From Paraburkholderia rhizosphaerae (lineage in GTDB: Bacteria > Pseudomonadota > Gammaproteobacteria > Burkholderiales > Burkholderiaceae), in NCBI RefSeq assembly GCF_004366595.1, contig NZ_SORE01000008.1:62001-126000 (forward strand): 64,000 nt of DNA, in the 5' to 3' direction. Positions 8,151-16,844 of the stretch are shown here, piece by piece (within the stretch, counting starts at the first letter, position 1; every line of letters begins with the position of its first letter). A program made the position numbers and the translations under genes. The notes below the pieces were generated by a model. That model was not told the origin of the DNA. It worked only from the letters and a program-made list of their open reading frames with translations, and made no database searches.

Positions 8151-8753
8151 TCAGAACTCCACGCCGCGTTGCGCCTTAACATGCTGCTCGCGGTAAGGAT
8201 GCTTGATCGCGCGCATCTCGGTGACGAGATCGGCCGCTTCGACCAGCGCATCGGGCGCGTGACGGCCCGTGACGACCACATGCAGCATCTCCGGCCGCGC
8301 GGTAAGCACCGACAGCACTTCGTCGAGCGGCAGGTATTCGTACTTCAGCACAGTATTGAGTTCGTCGAGAATCACCATCTGATAGTCGCCGCTTTCGATC
8401 ATCCGCTTCGCTTCCGCCCAGCCTTTGCGCGCGGTCGCGATGTCGGCATCGCGATTTTGCGTATTCCATGTGTAGCCGTCGCCCATCGTGACGAACTCGC
8501 AATTCGGCAGGCTGCCGAGGAAATCGCGTTCCGACGTATGCAGCGCGCCTTTGATGAACTGCACGACGCCCAGCCGCATACCGTGGCCGAGCACGCGCAC
8601 GGCCATGCCGAACGCTGCGGTGCTCTTGCCTTTGCCGGTGCCGGTGTTGACGATCAGCAGGCCCTTTTCGATGGTCGCTTCCGCCTGTTTTTTCTCATGG
8701 CCTTCGCGACGGCGCTGGGTCATGCGCTGATGCGATTCGGGATCGGTTTTCAT
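8151..8753 (-). CDS. cobO: cob(I)yrinic acid a,c-diamide adenosyltransferase (CobA/CobO/BtuR type)
   Basis: Transfers the 5'-deoxyadenosyl group of ATP to the reduced cobalt of corrinoids. The 200-residue protein has the P-loop NTGTGKGKST at 36-45, the FIKG segment, and LDELNTVLKYEYL followed by VVVTGRHAP, all hallmarks of this family. The ATG at 8753 shares its A with the last base of the preceding gene's TAA (TAATG), indicating translational coupling. A longer open frame upstream encodes only arginine-rich shadow sequence and was rejected. Confidence 0.95.
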   Translation of the reverse strand: MKTDPESHQRMTQRRREGHEKKQAEATIEKGLLIVNTGTGKGKSTAAFGMAVRVLGHGMRLGVVQFIKGALHTSERDFLGSLPNCEFVTMGDGYTWNTQNRDADIATARKGWAEAKRMIESGDYQMVILDELNTVLKYEYLPLDEVLSVLTARPEMLHVVVTGRHAPDALVEAADLVTEMRAIKHPYREQHVKAQRGVEF

Positions 8754-9190
8754 TAAAGGTCCTTTATCTGACGAGGTAACGGTGGTGCATGTTTGACAGT
8801 TGCGTGTGCAACGGTATCGTCGACGGCAATCGCGACAGCGACGCCGTTCGACACGCGCTTCGGTATGAGGAGTTGGCCGTCGGGTAGCGCGAGTCGTGCG
8901 CAGGGCTCGCAAACGCCGTCGACGCCGAGATGCGCGCGGACGATGTCAGAGGGTGTCGTCGACGCAGCAGCGCACGCGGCCGCAATCTGTTCGCGCGAAA
9001 ACACGCGCAGCGGCAACGCGTGGCGCGCGCAGAATTCGAGGATGCCGGGTTCGTTCGCTTTGACGTCGACCGTAGCGACCGCACGGATTTCATCGATCGA
9101 ATGTGAGCCGAGCGCATCGCGCACCGCCGCGTCGATCTGTTCGACGCGCGTGCCGCGCTTGCAGCCGATGCCGACGGCGAGCCGCTTCAT
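8753..9190 (-). CDS. cobE: CobE / CbiG C-terminal-domain protein
   Basis: A 145-residue stand-alone version of the C-terminal domain of CbiG, called CobE in Pseudomonas. It opens with MKRLAVGIGCKRGT, the glycine-rich motif of the domain, and has ATVDVKANEPGILEF at about residues 40-54 and LLIPKRVSNGVAVAIA near the end. In CbiG the full protein opens the delta-lactone of cobalt-factor IV; the separate role of CobE in the aerobic route is unsettled. It is the first gene of the riboswitch-preceded minus unit. A second, degenerate copy of this domain lies within the cbiG-cobJ fusion at 17926-19686. Confidence 0.88.
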   Translation of the reverse strand: MKRLAVGIGCKRGTRVEQIDAAVRDALGSHSIDEIRAVATVDVKANEPGILEFCARHALPLRVFSREQIAAACAAASTTPSDIVRAHLGVDGVCEPCARLALPDGQLLIPKRVSNGVAVAIAVDDTVAHATVKHAPPLPRQIKDL

Positions 9191-9359
9191 TGCGGGCCGC
9201 CGGGAAATGCGCGAGGAACCGCGCGGTTGCGCGCGGAGCAAAGAGATGTCATGCGATGCCACATAGCGTGCACGTCGCAGCAATCTGCCGCGCGTCGTGC
9301 GTGGGCGCCCGTATCCGTCCCCCGCGGAACCGGCGACTGGCGACCATGACGTTCGCCCC

Positions 9360-9540
9360 CTCGCGTCCGGCCGGTATCCGGGCTGACGGCCACATGCGCG
9401 TCGCCTTCCCATCGGCGGATAACCGACAGTGGCATCGAAACGCATGCGCGGACCTAAGGCCCGCGGGCCGCTTACCGTTGGCGGGGACAGCACAGGTTGA
9501 GCGGGCATGGCCACGCTTCCTGTTTCCCGTTTAACCGCAT
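9360..9540 (-). ncRNA. cobalamin riboswitch A (cobE-cobO-cobB-bluB unit)
   Basis: Minus-strand leader. In order it shows a GGGAAACAGG start, the core CTGTCCCCGCCAAC (9477-9490), a GATGCCACTG element, GGGAAGGCGACG, and the terminal B12 box AGCCCGGATACCGGCC (9369-9384). These are the conserved blocks of the cobalamin aptamer. It lies about 170 bases before cobE. The remaining leader could hold the expression platform. Confidence 0.9.
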
Positions 9541-9656
9541 GTGCACAAGACACGCGAATGCGGCACCGGACGCGCGCAATACGATAGCATACGGACCAGC
9601 CGTCGCCAGACGACGAGGGCAGTCTGTTTGGCTGATTGATCGCAACTGGCGGTTCC

Positions 9657-9685
9657 TTGACGCCCCCGCGCCTCGCGCCTACACT
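9657..9685 (+). promoter_or_regulatory. sigma-70-type promoter for riboswitch B
   Basis: TTGACG (9657-9662), a 17-base spacer and TACACT (9680-9685) give a near-consensus promoter. The aptamer begins about 45 bases downstream. Confidence 0.65.
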
Positions 9686-9729
9686 CGCACCGACTTCTGG
9701 TGCTCGCGCGCGCGTTTGCGGCGTGCGCG

Positions 9730-9970
9730 GTTAAACGGGAAACAGCGGGCCTGCAAGCCCTTCACGCGGCCGAAAAACGCCGCCGAACGAAGGCTTCGGG
9801 TCAACCTGTGCTGCCCCCGCAACGGAAGGCGAGTGCATCGCGGTGCGCGATGCAGAGCCGGCTTCGACGCCCGCGCGCAAGGCCGCACGGGCAACAAACC
9901 ACTGCGCGAGAAATCGTTCACTCGTGTGGGAAGGGGAAGCGGCGCTCTCGCCAGCCCGGATACCGGCCAG
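9730..9970 (+). ncRNA. cobalamin riboswitch B (cobW-cobN-chelatase unit)
   Basis: Plus-strand leader with GGGAAACAGCGGG, the core CTGCCCCCGCAAC (9811-9823), AGAGCCGGCTTC, GTGGGAAGGGGAAGC and the terminal box AGCCCGGATACCGGCC (9953-9968). The box is identical in sequence to that of riboswitch A, which is transcribed divergently about 190 bases away. About 80 bases separate it from the cobW start. Confidence 0.9.
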
Positions 9971-10049
9971 AAGCCCAGGGTTGACGCCGCGGGGCGCGGC
10001 GTTCCGTCCATCACTTCTTCGCGCGCGTTACGTCGCGCTCAATTCCGCC

Positions 10050-11141
10050 ATGCAAACCCAGATGCGCAAAATCCCGGTGACGGTCATCACCGGCTTTCTC
10101 GGCAGCGGCAAAACCACTTTACTGCGCCATATTCTTCAGCACGCCGGTGGCCTGCGGGTCGCGGTGATCGTCAACGAGTTCGGCGAACTCGGCATCGACG
10201 GCGAAATCCTCAAGGGCTGCGGTATCGGCTGCGACGAAGAAGGCCGCGAAACCGAAGGCCAACTGTATGAACTCGCGAATGGGTGTCTGTGCTGCACCGT
10301 GCAGGAAGAGTTCTTTCCTGTGATGGAAGAGCTCGTCGAACGGCGTGAGCAGATCGATCATGTGCTGATCGAAACGTCGGGCCTCGCGTTGCCGAAGCCG
10401 CTCGTCCAGGCGTTCAACTGGCCGGCGATCAAGAACAGCTTCACCGTCGACGCGGTGGTCACGGTCGTCGACGGCCCGGCGGTTGCAAGCGGCCAGTTCG
10501 CCGAAAACCCGGCCGCCGTCGACGCGATGCGCAAGGCCGATCCGAACCTCGATCACGAGTCGCCGCTGCATGAACTGTTCGAAGATCAACTGTCCGCGGC
10601 GGACCTGGTCATTCTGAACAAGACCGATCTGCTCGACGATGCGCGTCAGGCCACGGTCGAAGCGACGCTTCGCGAAGAGATTCCGGCCCAGGTGAAAGTA
10701 GTGCGCGCACAGAATGGCCAGCTCGATCTGCACGCGCTGCTTGGCCTCGAGTCCGCATCGGAAGAAACGATCCACCTGCGCCACGATCACCACGGTTCCG
10801 CCGACGATGCCGATCACCACCACGACGATTTCGATTCGGTCGTCGTCACCGCTCACGCGCCGTCGCGCGACGCGATGATCGCGGCGCTGCAACGCGTGGT
10901 CGAACAGCACACCGTGTATCGCGTGAAAGGCTTCGCGGTATTGCCGGACGCGCCGATGCGTCTGGTTGTTCAGGGCGTTGGACGGCGCTTCGACAGCTAT
11001 TTCGATCGCCGCTGGCGGCCCGACGAAGCGCGGCGCGACGCACCGGCGAGCCGCTTTGTGATGATCGGCGAGGACCTTGAACAACCGGTGTTGCAGCGCG
11101 CGCTGGACGAAGCGCTGAGCGCGCACGCACAGCGGACCTGA
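10050..11141 (+). CDS. cobW: CobW-family GTPase / metallochaperone
   Basis: G3E-family GTPase thought to deliver cobalt for corrin assembly. The 363-residue protein has the P-loop GFLGSGKTT at 15-23 and the metal-binding motif NGCLCC with Cys79, Cys81 and Cys82. It also has the NKTD guanine-specificity motif and a histidine/aspartate-rich stretch (about 250-275) that may bind metal. The C-terminal CobW domain ends with the YRVKGF and RFVMIGEDL segments. The ATG at 10050 is chosen because the longer frame runs back through the riboswitch. It is the first gene of the unit with cobN. Confidence 0.94.
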   Translation: MQTQMRKIPVTVITGFLGSGKTTLLRHILQHAGGLRVAVIVNEFGELGIDGEILKGCGIGCDEEGRETEGQLYELANGCLCCTVQEEFFPVMEELVERREQIDHVLIETSGLALPKPLVQAFNWPAIKNSFTVDAVVTVVDGPAVASGQFAENPAAVDAMRKADPNLDHESPLHELFEDQLSAADLVILNKTDLLDDARQATVEATLREEIPAQVKVVRAQNGQLDLHALLGLESASEETIHLRHDHHGSADDADHHHDDFDSVVVTAHAPSRDAMIAALQRVVEQHTVYRVKGFAVLPDAPMRLVVQGVGRRFDSYFDRRWRPDEARRDAPASRFVMIGEDLEQPVLQRALDEALSAHAQRT

Positions 11142-11232
11142 AACAGGCGCTAATCCATAGCGTGCCCCCGAGCGCGTCGCAAGAGCGGCGCGAACTGAAC
11201 GAACGCGATACGAACTGAAAGGCGGCACGAAT

Positions 11233-14200
11233 ATGCATTTGCTGCGCACCACGCCGGGCGGCTTCGTCGACGATACGAAGGGCGTGATCCGGATCGATCA
11301 GCGACCCGCGGAGATCGTCGTGCTGAGTTCCGCGGACACGACGCTGTCGCTGCTCGCGAGCGTCGTGCCGCGCCTGCCCGCGGGCTTTCCGAGCGTGCGT
11401 CTGGCCAACGTCACGTATCTGCGGCAGCCCGCATCGGTCGACTTTTATGTCGAAGACGTATTGCAGCATGCGCGTGTCGTGGTCGTCGACCATCTGGGTG
11501 GAGAAGCGTACTGGCCATACGGCATCGAACAGGTGGTCGCGCTCGCCGAGCGCAAACAGCAGACGCTCGCGATGTTTTCCGGCGACTTGCAGGAAGATCC
11601 GAACCTGACCGCGCGCAGCACCGCGGACGCGCAACTGTGTCATCAGCTGTGGCGCTATTTGCGCGAAGGCGGTCCGCAAAACGCCGAGGCGTTTCTACGC
11701 TGCATCGCACATCGCGCGCTGGGCTTCGGTCAGGAGCCCGCGTTGCCGGTGCCATTGCCCGCCGCCGCGCTCTATCATCCGCGGCACGACACGCCGACTG
11801 TCGCCGACTGGCAAGCGCGCTGGCGCACCGATGCGCCGGTGGTCGCGATCCTGTTCTATAAGGCGCATCTGCAGGCCGCCAACACGGCGGTATTCGATGC
11901 GCTAATCGACGCGCTCGAAGCACGGCAGATCAATCCGCTGCCGATTGCGATCACGTCGTTGAAAGACGCGTTAAGCCGCGATGTCGTCGAAACGTTGTGC
12001 GAGCAACATCACGCATCGCTGGTGCTGAATACGACCGCGTTCGCTGCGAGCGCGATTGACGATCCCGCGCCGCTCGCGCTGGCGGGCGACGCGCCCGTGC
12101 TCCAGGTCATTTTGAGCGGCGGCAACCGCGCGGACTGGCTGCAGGACAATCACGGCCTGAACTCGCGCGACATCGCGATGCACGTCGCGCTGCCCGAGGT
12201 CGACGGCCGCATCATCACGCGCGCGATCAGTTTCAAGGGGCTCGCGTATCGATGCCCGCATACCGAAGTGGACGTGGTTCGCTACCAGCCGGACCCGGAG
12301 CGCGTCGCGTTTGTCGCGGAGCTGAGCGAGCGCTGGTGCCGGCTGCGCAGCGTCGTCAATGCGGACAAAAAGATCGCGTTGATTCTCGCGAATTACCCGG
12401 CAAGCGAAGGGCGCATCGGTAACGGCGTCGGGCTCGATACGCCGGCGTCGGTGGTCGGCATACTGAACAGGTTGCGCGACGAAGGCTATTGCGTAGCGGA
12501 TAACCTTCCCGCTGACGGCGACGCGCTGCTGCGCGAACTCACGCAAGGCGTGACGAACGACCCGGCGGTGCGCGACTTGCGGCCCGCGCTGCAAAGCTTC
12601 GCGCTCGCCGACTACGAACAGCGATTCGCGCGCCTTCCCGCGTCGTTACGCGAGGCATTGAACCTGCGCTGGGGGCCGCCGGCGCAAGATCCGACGGTGC
12701 GGCGCGGCCGCTTTATGATCGCCGGCTGGCGTTGCGGCCACGTGTTCGTCGGCATCCAGCCTTCGCGTTCGCGCGAGCAGAACGACTACGCGAGCTATCA
12801 CGACGCGGAACTCGTGCCGCCGCACGCGTATCTCGCGTTCTATTTCTGGCTGCGCGATCAGTTCGGTATCGACGCGCTCGTGCATGTCGGCAAGCATGGC
12901 AATCTCGAATGGCTGCCCGGCAAGAGCGTCGCGCTCAGCGATGCGTGCTGGCCCGATGCGATCCTCGGGCCGATGCCGCATCTGTATCCGTTTATCGTCA
13001 ACGATCCGGGCGAGGGCAGTCAGGCGAAGCGGCGCGCGCAGGCGGTGATCGTCGATCATCTGATGCCACCGCTCACGCGCGCCGAGAGCTACGGCCCGCT
13101 GCAAGACCTCGAGCGGCAGGTCGACGAATACTACGAAGCGCTGATGGTCGATCCGCGCCGCGCGAAGCTGCTGAGGCGCACGATCCTGTCGACCATCATC
13201 GAACACCGGTTGCACGACGAATTAAGCATCGCGAAGCCCGCCGGCCAGGACGCGGAAGACGCGTTGCTGACACGCGTCGACGCATGGCTGTGCGAGCTGA
13301 AGGAAGCGCAGATCCGCGACGGCTTGCACACGTTCGGGCAGTCGCCACGCGGCGTGCAGCGGCGCGATACGTTGCTTGCGCTCGGCCGCTATCCGGTCGG
13401 CGATGGGCAACGCGCGAACGCCGGGCTGATTGATGCACTCGCGCGCGATTTGCGCATCGACCACCAGTTCGACCCGCTGAGCGCGGACTGGTCCACGCCG
13501 TGGCAGGGCGCACGGCCTGCGCTGTTGCAACAGGTCAGCGATGCGCCGTGGCGCCACAATGGTGATGCGCGGGAGCGTCTCGAACTGCTGGCAGGCGTGT
13601 TGATTGCCGGTTTATGTGATGTTCACGCGACCACCGCGACCACTCTTCCGCACGCCGCCGAATTGCCGCAGACAGCGCTCGTGTTGCAACGACTCCACGA
13701 CGACGTGTTGCCACGGCTCGACGCCTGCGGCGAACAGGAAATGCGGCAATTGCAGCGCGGCCTCGAAGGGCGCTTCGTGCCGCCCGGACCGAGCGGATCG
13801 CCGTCGCGTGGACGCCCCGACGTGCTGCCGACCGGCCGCAACTTCTATTCTGTCGACACGCGCGCGATTCCGACTCAAGCGGCGTGGGCGCTAGGCGTGA
13901 AATCCGCACAGCAATTGCTGGAACGCCATCTGCAGGAACACGGCGATTACCCGCGCGCAATCGGCTTGTCGGTGTGGGGCACCGCGACGATGCGCACTGG
14001 CGGCGACGATATCGCGCAGGCATTGGCATTGATCGGCGTGCGTCCGAAGTGGGCGCCGGGCAGCCATCGCGTGACCGACTTCGAAATCATGCCGATTGCC
14101 GCATTCGACCGGCCGCGCATCGACGTGACACTGCGTGTGTCGGGCTTCTTCCGCGACGCCTTTCCGAACGTGATGCATCTGTTCGATGCGGCCGTGCAGG

Positions 14201-15045
14201 CGGTGGCGGAACTCGACGACGAACCCGGGCATCTGAATCCGATTCGCGCGCGCGTGCTGCGTGAACGCGACGCGTGGATTGCCCGCGGGCTCGACGCACA
14301 GGAGGCGCGCAAGCGTGCCGGCTGGCGCGTATTCAGTGCGCGTCCCGGCGCATACGGCGCGGGCTTGCAGGAAATGATCGATGCTCGGCAGTGGCAGACC
14401 GACGCCGATCTCGCGAATGCGTATCTTGCTCACGGGGGCTATGCGTATACGCAGAAACAGGACGGCGAAGACGCGCGCCACGCGTTCGGCACGCGGCTCG
14501 CGACGCTCGACGTAGTGTTGCAGAACCAGGACAACCGTGAACACGACGTGCTGGACTCAAACGACTACTACCAGTTCCAGGGCGGCATGGCCGCGGCCGT
14601 CCGGCATTTTTCCGGCAGTCAGCCGCAGTTGTATCACGCGGATCACAGCAATCCGAACGCGCCGCGTGTACGCACGCTAAACGAGGAAATCGCGCGCGTG
14701 ATCCGCTCGCGCGTCGTCAATCCGAAGTGGCTCGATGGCGTGAAGCGGCACGGCTACAAAGGCGCGGCGGAGATCGCCGCCACCGTCGACTACCTGTACG
14801 GCTACGACGCGACCGCGCGCGTGATTGCCGATCATCAATATGCGCTGGTCGCCGATGCGTATCTGAACGACGCGGATACGCGCGCGTTCCTGCAAGCGCA
14901 CAATCCGCACGCGCTGCATGGCATCTGCGAGCGCCTGCTCGAAGCGATGCAACGCGGGCTGTGGCTGGAGCCTGGCGCCTATCGCGAACAGATCGAGCAG
15001 CATCTGCTTGCGAGCGAACAACAGATCGAAGGAACACGAACATGA
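11233..15045 (+). CDS. cobN: cobaltochelatase subunit CobN
   Basis: Large porphyrin-binding subunit of the ATP-dependent aerobic cobalt chelatase, which inserts cobalt into hydrogenobyrinic acid a,c-diamide. At 1270 residues it has the usual length and family motifs, for example ILANYPASEGRIGNGVGLDTP, VHVGKHGNLEWLPGK and TGRNFYSVD. The gene ends in ATGA overlap with the next ATPase gene. It is the main evidence that cobalt is inserted late, as in the oxygen-dependent pathway. Confidence 0.97.
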   Translation: MHLLRTTPGGFVDDTKGVIRIDQRPAEIVVLSSADTTLSLLASVVPRLPAGFPSVRLANVTYLRQPASVDFYVEDVLQHARVVVVDHLGGEAYWPYGIEQVVALAERKQQTLAMFSGDLQEDPNLTARSTADAQLCHQLWRYLREGGPQNAEAFLRCIAHRALGFGQEPALPVPLPAAALYHPRHDTPTVADWQARWRTDAPVVAILFYKAHLQAANTAVFDALIDALEARQINPLPIAITSLKDALSRDVVETLCEQHHASLVLNTTAFAASAIDDPAPLALAGDAPVLQVILSGGNRADWLQDNHGLNSRDIAMHVALPEVDGRIITRAISFKGLAYRCPHTEVDVVRYQPDPERVAFVAELSERWCRLRSVVNADKKIALILANYPASEGRIGNGVGLDTPASVVGILNRLRDEGYCVADNLPADGDALLRELTQGVTNDPAVRDLRPALQSFALADYEQRFARLPASLREALNLRWGPPAQDPTVRRGRFMIAGWRCGHVFVGIQPSRSREQNDYASYHDAELVPPHAYLAFYFWLRDQFGIDALVHVGKHGNLEWLPGKSVALSDACWPDAILGPMPHLYPFIVNDPGEGSQAKRRAQAVIVDHLMPPLTRAESYGPLQDLERQVDEYYEALMVDPRRAKLLRRTILSTIIEHRLHDELSIAKPAGQDAEDALLTRVDAWLCELKEAQIRDGLHTFGQSPRGVQRRDTLLALGRYPVGDGQRANAGLIDALARDLRIDHQFDPLSADWSTPWQGARPALLQQVSDAPWRHNGDARERLELLAGVLIAGLCDVHATTATTLPHAAELPQTALVLQRLHDDVLPRLDACGEQEMRQLQRGLEGRFVPPGPSGSPSRGRPDVLPTGRNFYSVDTRAIPTQAAWALGVKSAQQLLERHLQEHGDYPRAIGLSVWGTATMRTGGDDIAQALALIGVRPKWAPGSHRVTDFEIMPIAAFDRPRIDVTLRVSGFFRDAFPNVMHLFDAAVQAVAELDDEPGHLNPIRARVLRERDAWIARGLDAQEARKRAGWRVFSARPGAYGAGLQEMIDARQWQTDADLANAYLAHGGYAYTQKQDGEDARHAFGTRLATLDVVLQNQDNREHDVLDSNDYYQFQGGMAAAVRHFSGSQPQLYHADHSNPNAPRVRTLNEEIARVIRSRVVNPKWLDGVKRHGYKGAAEIAATVDYLYGYDATARVIADHQYALVADAYLNDADTRAFLQAHNPHALHGICERLLEAMQRGLWLEPGAYREQIEQHLLASEQQIEGTRT

Positions 15046-16121
15046 ACGGAACCCATCGCGTAACGCCCGACGTCGCCGCAGCCAGCAGCGCGCCCGTGTT
15101 TCCGTTTTCCGCGTTACTGGGGCAAAGCGAACTGCAGCAGGCGCTATTGCTGGCCGCAATCGATCCGGGCATAGGCGGCGTGCTGGTGAGCGGCCCGCGC
15201 GGCACCGCGAAGTCGACGGCGGCGCGCGCGCTTGCCGAACTGCTGCCAGATGGCCGATTCGTGACGCTGCCGTTGAACGCGAGCGAAGAACGCCTTGTCG
15301 GCACGCTCGATATCGAAACCGTGCTGCGCGACGGCGCGGTGCGGTTTTCGCCGGGTTTGCTCGCGGCCGCGCATCGCGGCGTGCTGTATGTGGATGAAGT
15401 GAACCTGCTGCCCGATGCGCTGGTCGATGCGTTGCTCGATGCGGCGGCAAGCGGCATCAATACGGTCGAGCGCGATGGCGTGTCGCATAGCCATGCCGCG
15501 CGCTTCGTGCTGATCGGCACGATGAACCCGGAAGAGGGCGAATTGCGCCCGCAGTTGACTGACCGTTTCGGTCTGATGGTCGCGCTGCAAAACTGTTTCG
15601 ATCCGCAGATGCGGCAGCAGATCGTCAAGGCACGGCTCGCGTTCGATACGGATCCACACGCGTTTCGCGAGCGCCAGGTGCGGCAGCAGGACGATTTCGT
15701 GCGCCGCATTCGCGCCGCGCAGGCCGCGCTGCCGCAACTCGTGTTCGACGATGCGGTGCATCAGCATGTCGGCACGCTGTGCATCGGCGCGCAGGTCGAT
15801 GGGATGCGCGCCGACCTCGTGATGCTGCGCGCCGCGCGAGCGCTTGCGGCATTGGAAGCGGCGGACGCGGTGACGGTTGCGCATGTGGATCGCGTCGCGC
15901 AATCAGTGTTGTTGCATCGGCAACGAAACGGCGACGCGCCAGCGCAGCAGCACAACGCAGAGCCCGATCGGCAGAAGCCACAGAGCGGCGCCTCCGGCGC
16001 TTCGGGCAACACACGCGAGGAACCAGCTTCAGGCGAAAGCGATTGGGGCTATCTGCCGCCTGAACCCGTCCGCACCGCGCACGTAAAAGGCGTGATCCCG
16101 CTTACATCAAAAAAACGCTGA
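15042..16121 (+). CDS. ChlI/BchI-type AAA+ ATPase, predicted cobaltochelatase small subunit
   Basis: A 359-residue MoxR/magnesium-chelatase subunit I-like ATPase. The Walker A motif is GPRGTAKS at 51-58 and the Walker B motif is LYVDEVNLL near 115-123. GTMNPEEGELRPQLTDRFGL is the sensor and Ser-Asp-Arg-like region of ChlI. The C-terminal 60 residues are a polar linker. It overlaps cobN by four bases (ATGA). With the VWA gene that follows it probably replaces CobS/CobT as the motor of the CobN complex, an arrangement inferred for several proteobacteria. Confidence 0.9.
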   Translation: MNGTHRVTPDVAAASSAPVFPFSALLGQSELQQALLLAAIDPGIGGVLVSGPRGTAKSTAARALAELLPDGRFVTLPLNASEERLVGTLDIETVLRDGAVRFSPGLLAAAHRGVLYVDEVNLLPDALVDALLDAAASGINTVERDGVSHSHAARFVLIGTMNPEEGELRPQLTDRFGLMVALQNCFDPQMRQQIVKARLAFDTDPHAFRERQVRQQDDFVRRIRAAQAALPQLVFDDAVHQHVGTLCIGAQVDGMRADLVMLRAARALAALEAADAVTVAHVDRVAQSVLLHRQRNGDAPAQQHNAEPDRQKPQSGASGASGNTREEPASGESDWGYLPPEPVRTAHVKGVIPLTSKKR

Positions 16122-16147
16122 GCCATCGAAACAACGCCGCCGCTGGC

Positions 16148-16792
16148 GTGTCGCGCAGCGGTTTTCGATGGCCAGCAGGCAACGGCGCGGCGCACGCTCG
16201 CGGGCAATCGGGCACACGCATCGAATGGCCGCGCACGCTCGGGGCCAAAGGTCCGCACCCGCTGCGTGCCGATCATCTTCGCTTTGTGCGCGAAGCGCCG
16301 TCGCGCGGCGCGCTGCATTGTTTTGTGCTCGACTGCTCCGGTTCAATGCTTGCAAACGCGCAACTCGCGCTGGCGAAAGGCTTGCTCGTCGCGCTGTTCG
16401 GGCGCGCACGCGCTGACCGGCACGAGGCCGCGCTGATCTGTTTCGGCGGCGTGAGCGCGGATCTTCGCTTTGGCCCGGCGATTCCGCGCGGCTGGAGCGA
16501 ACGCTGGCTGAATCCCATTGGTGGCGGCGGCGGAACGCCGTTTGTGCCGGCCATCGAGCGCGCCGCGCAGTTGCTCGCGCGCGCGGCGCAGCGCAAGCCC
16601 GCGCAGGCGCGTTGGCTATGGGTGCTGACGGATGGGCGTAGCGGCGGCACGCCGGCACGCCCGGACGACGCGGACCGCGTCGTCGTGATCGACTTCGAAA
16701 GCGGTACGGTGCCGCTCAATCGATGCGAGCAGCTCGCCCGGAGGTGGGGCGGCGAATGCTTGACGCCCGCTCGGCTGATCGCGCGCCCGTAG
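16148..16792 (+). CDS. VWA-domain protein, predicted cobaltochelatase ChlD-like subunit
   Basis: A 214-residue protein with a von Willebrand A domain like the C-terminus of magnesium-chelatase subunit D. The MIDAS signature DCSGSM gives Asp62, Ser64 and Ser66, followed by the GGGGTPFVPAIE threonine region and the VLTDGRSGG aspartate. The N-terminal IEWPRTLGAKGPHPLRADHLRFVRE segment is typical of these chelatase VWA proteins. The start is taken as a GTG 26 bases after the preceding stop. The frame stays open further upstream without a better start, so the exact N-terminus is uncertain. It probably works with CobN and the preceding ATPase. Confidence 0.85.
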   Translation: MSRSGFRWPAGNGAAHARGQSGTRIEWPRTLGAKGPHPLRADHLRFVREAPSRGALHCFVLDCSGSMLANAQLALAKGLLVALFGRARADRHEAALICFGGVSADLRFGPAIPRGWSERWLNPIGGGGGTPFVPAIERAAQLLARAAQRKPAQARWLWVLTDGRSGGTPARPDDADRVVVIDFESGTVPLNRCEQLARRWGGECLTPARLIARP

Positions 16793-16844
16793 GCGGCTGG
16801 AAAGCACGCTGGCGCCACCGCATTGGCGGATTGACGCACCGCCA

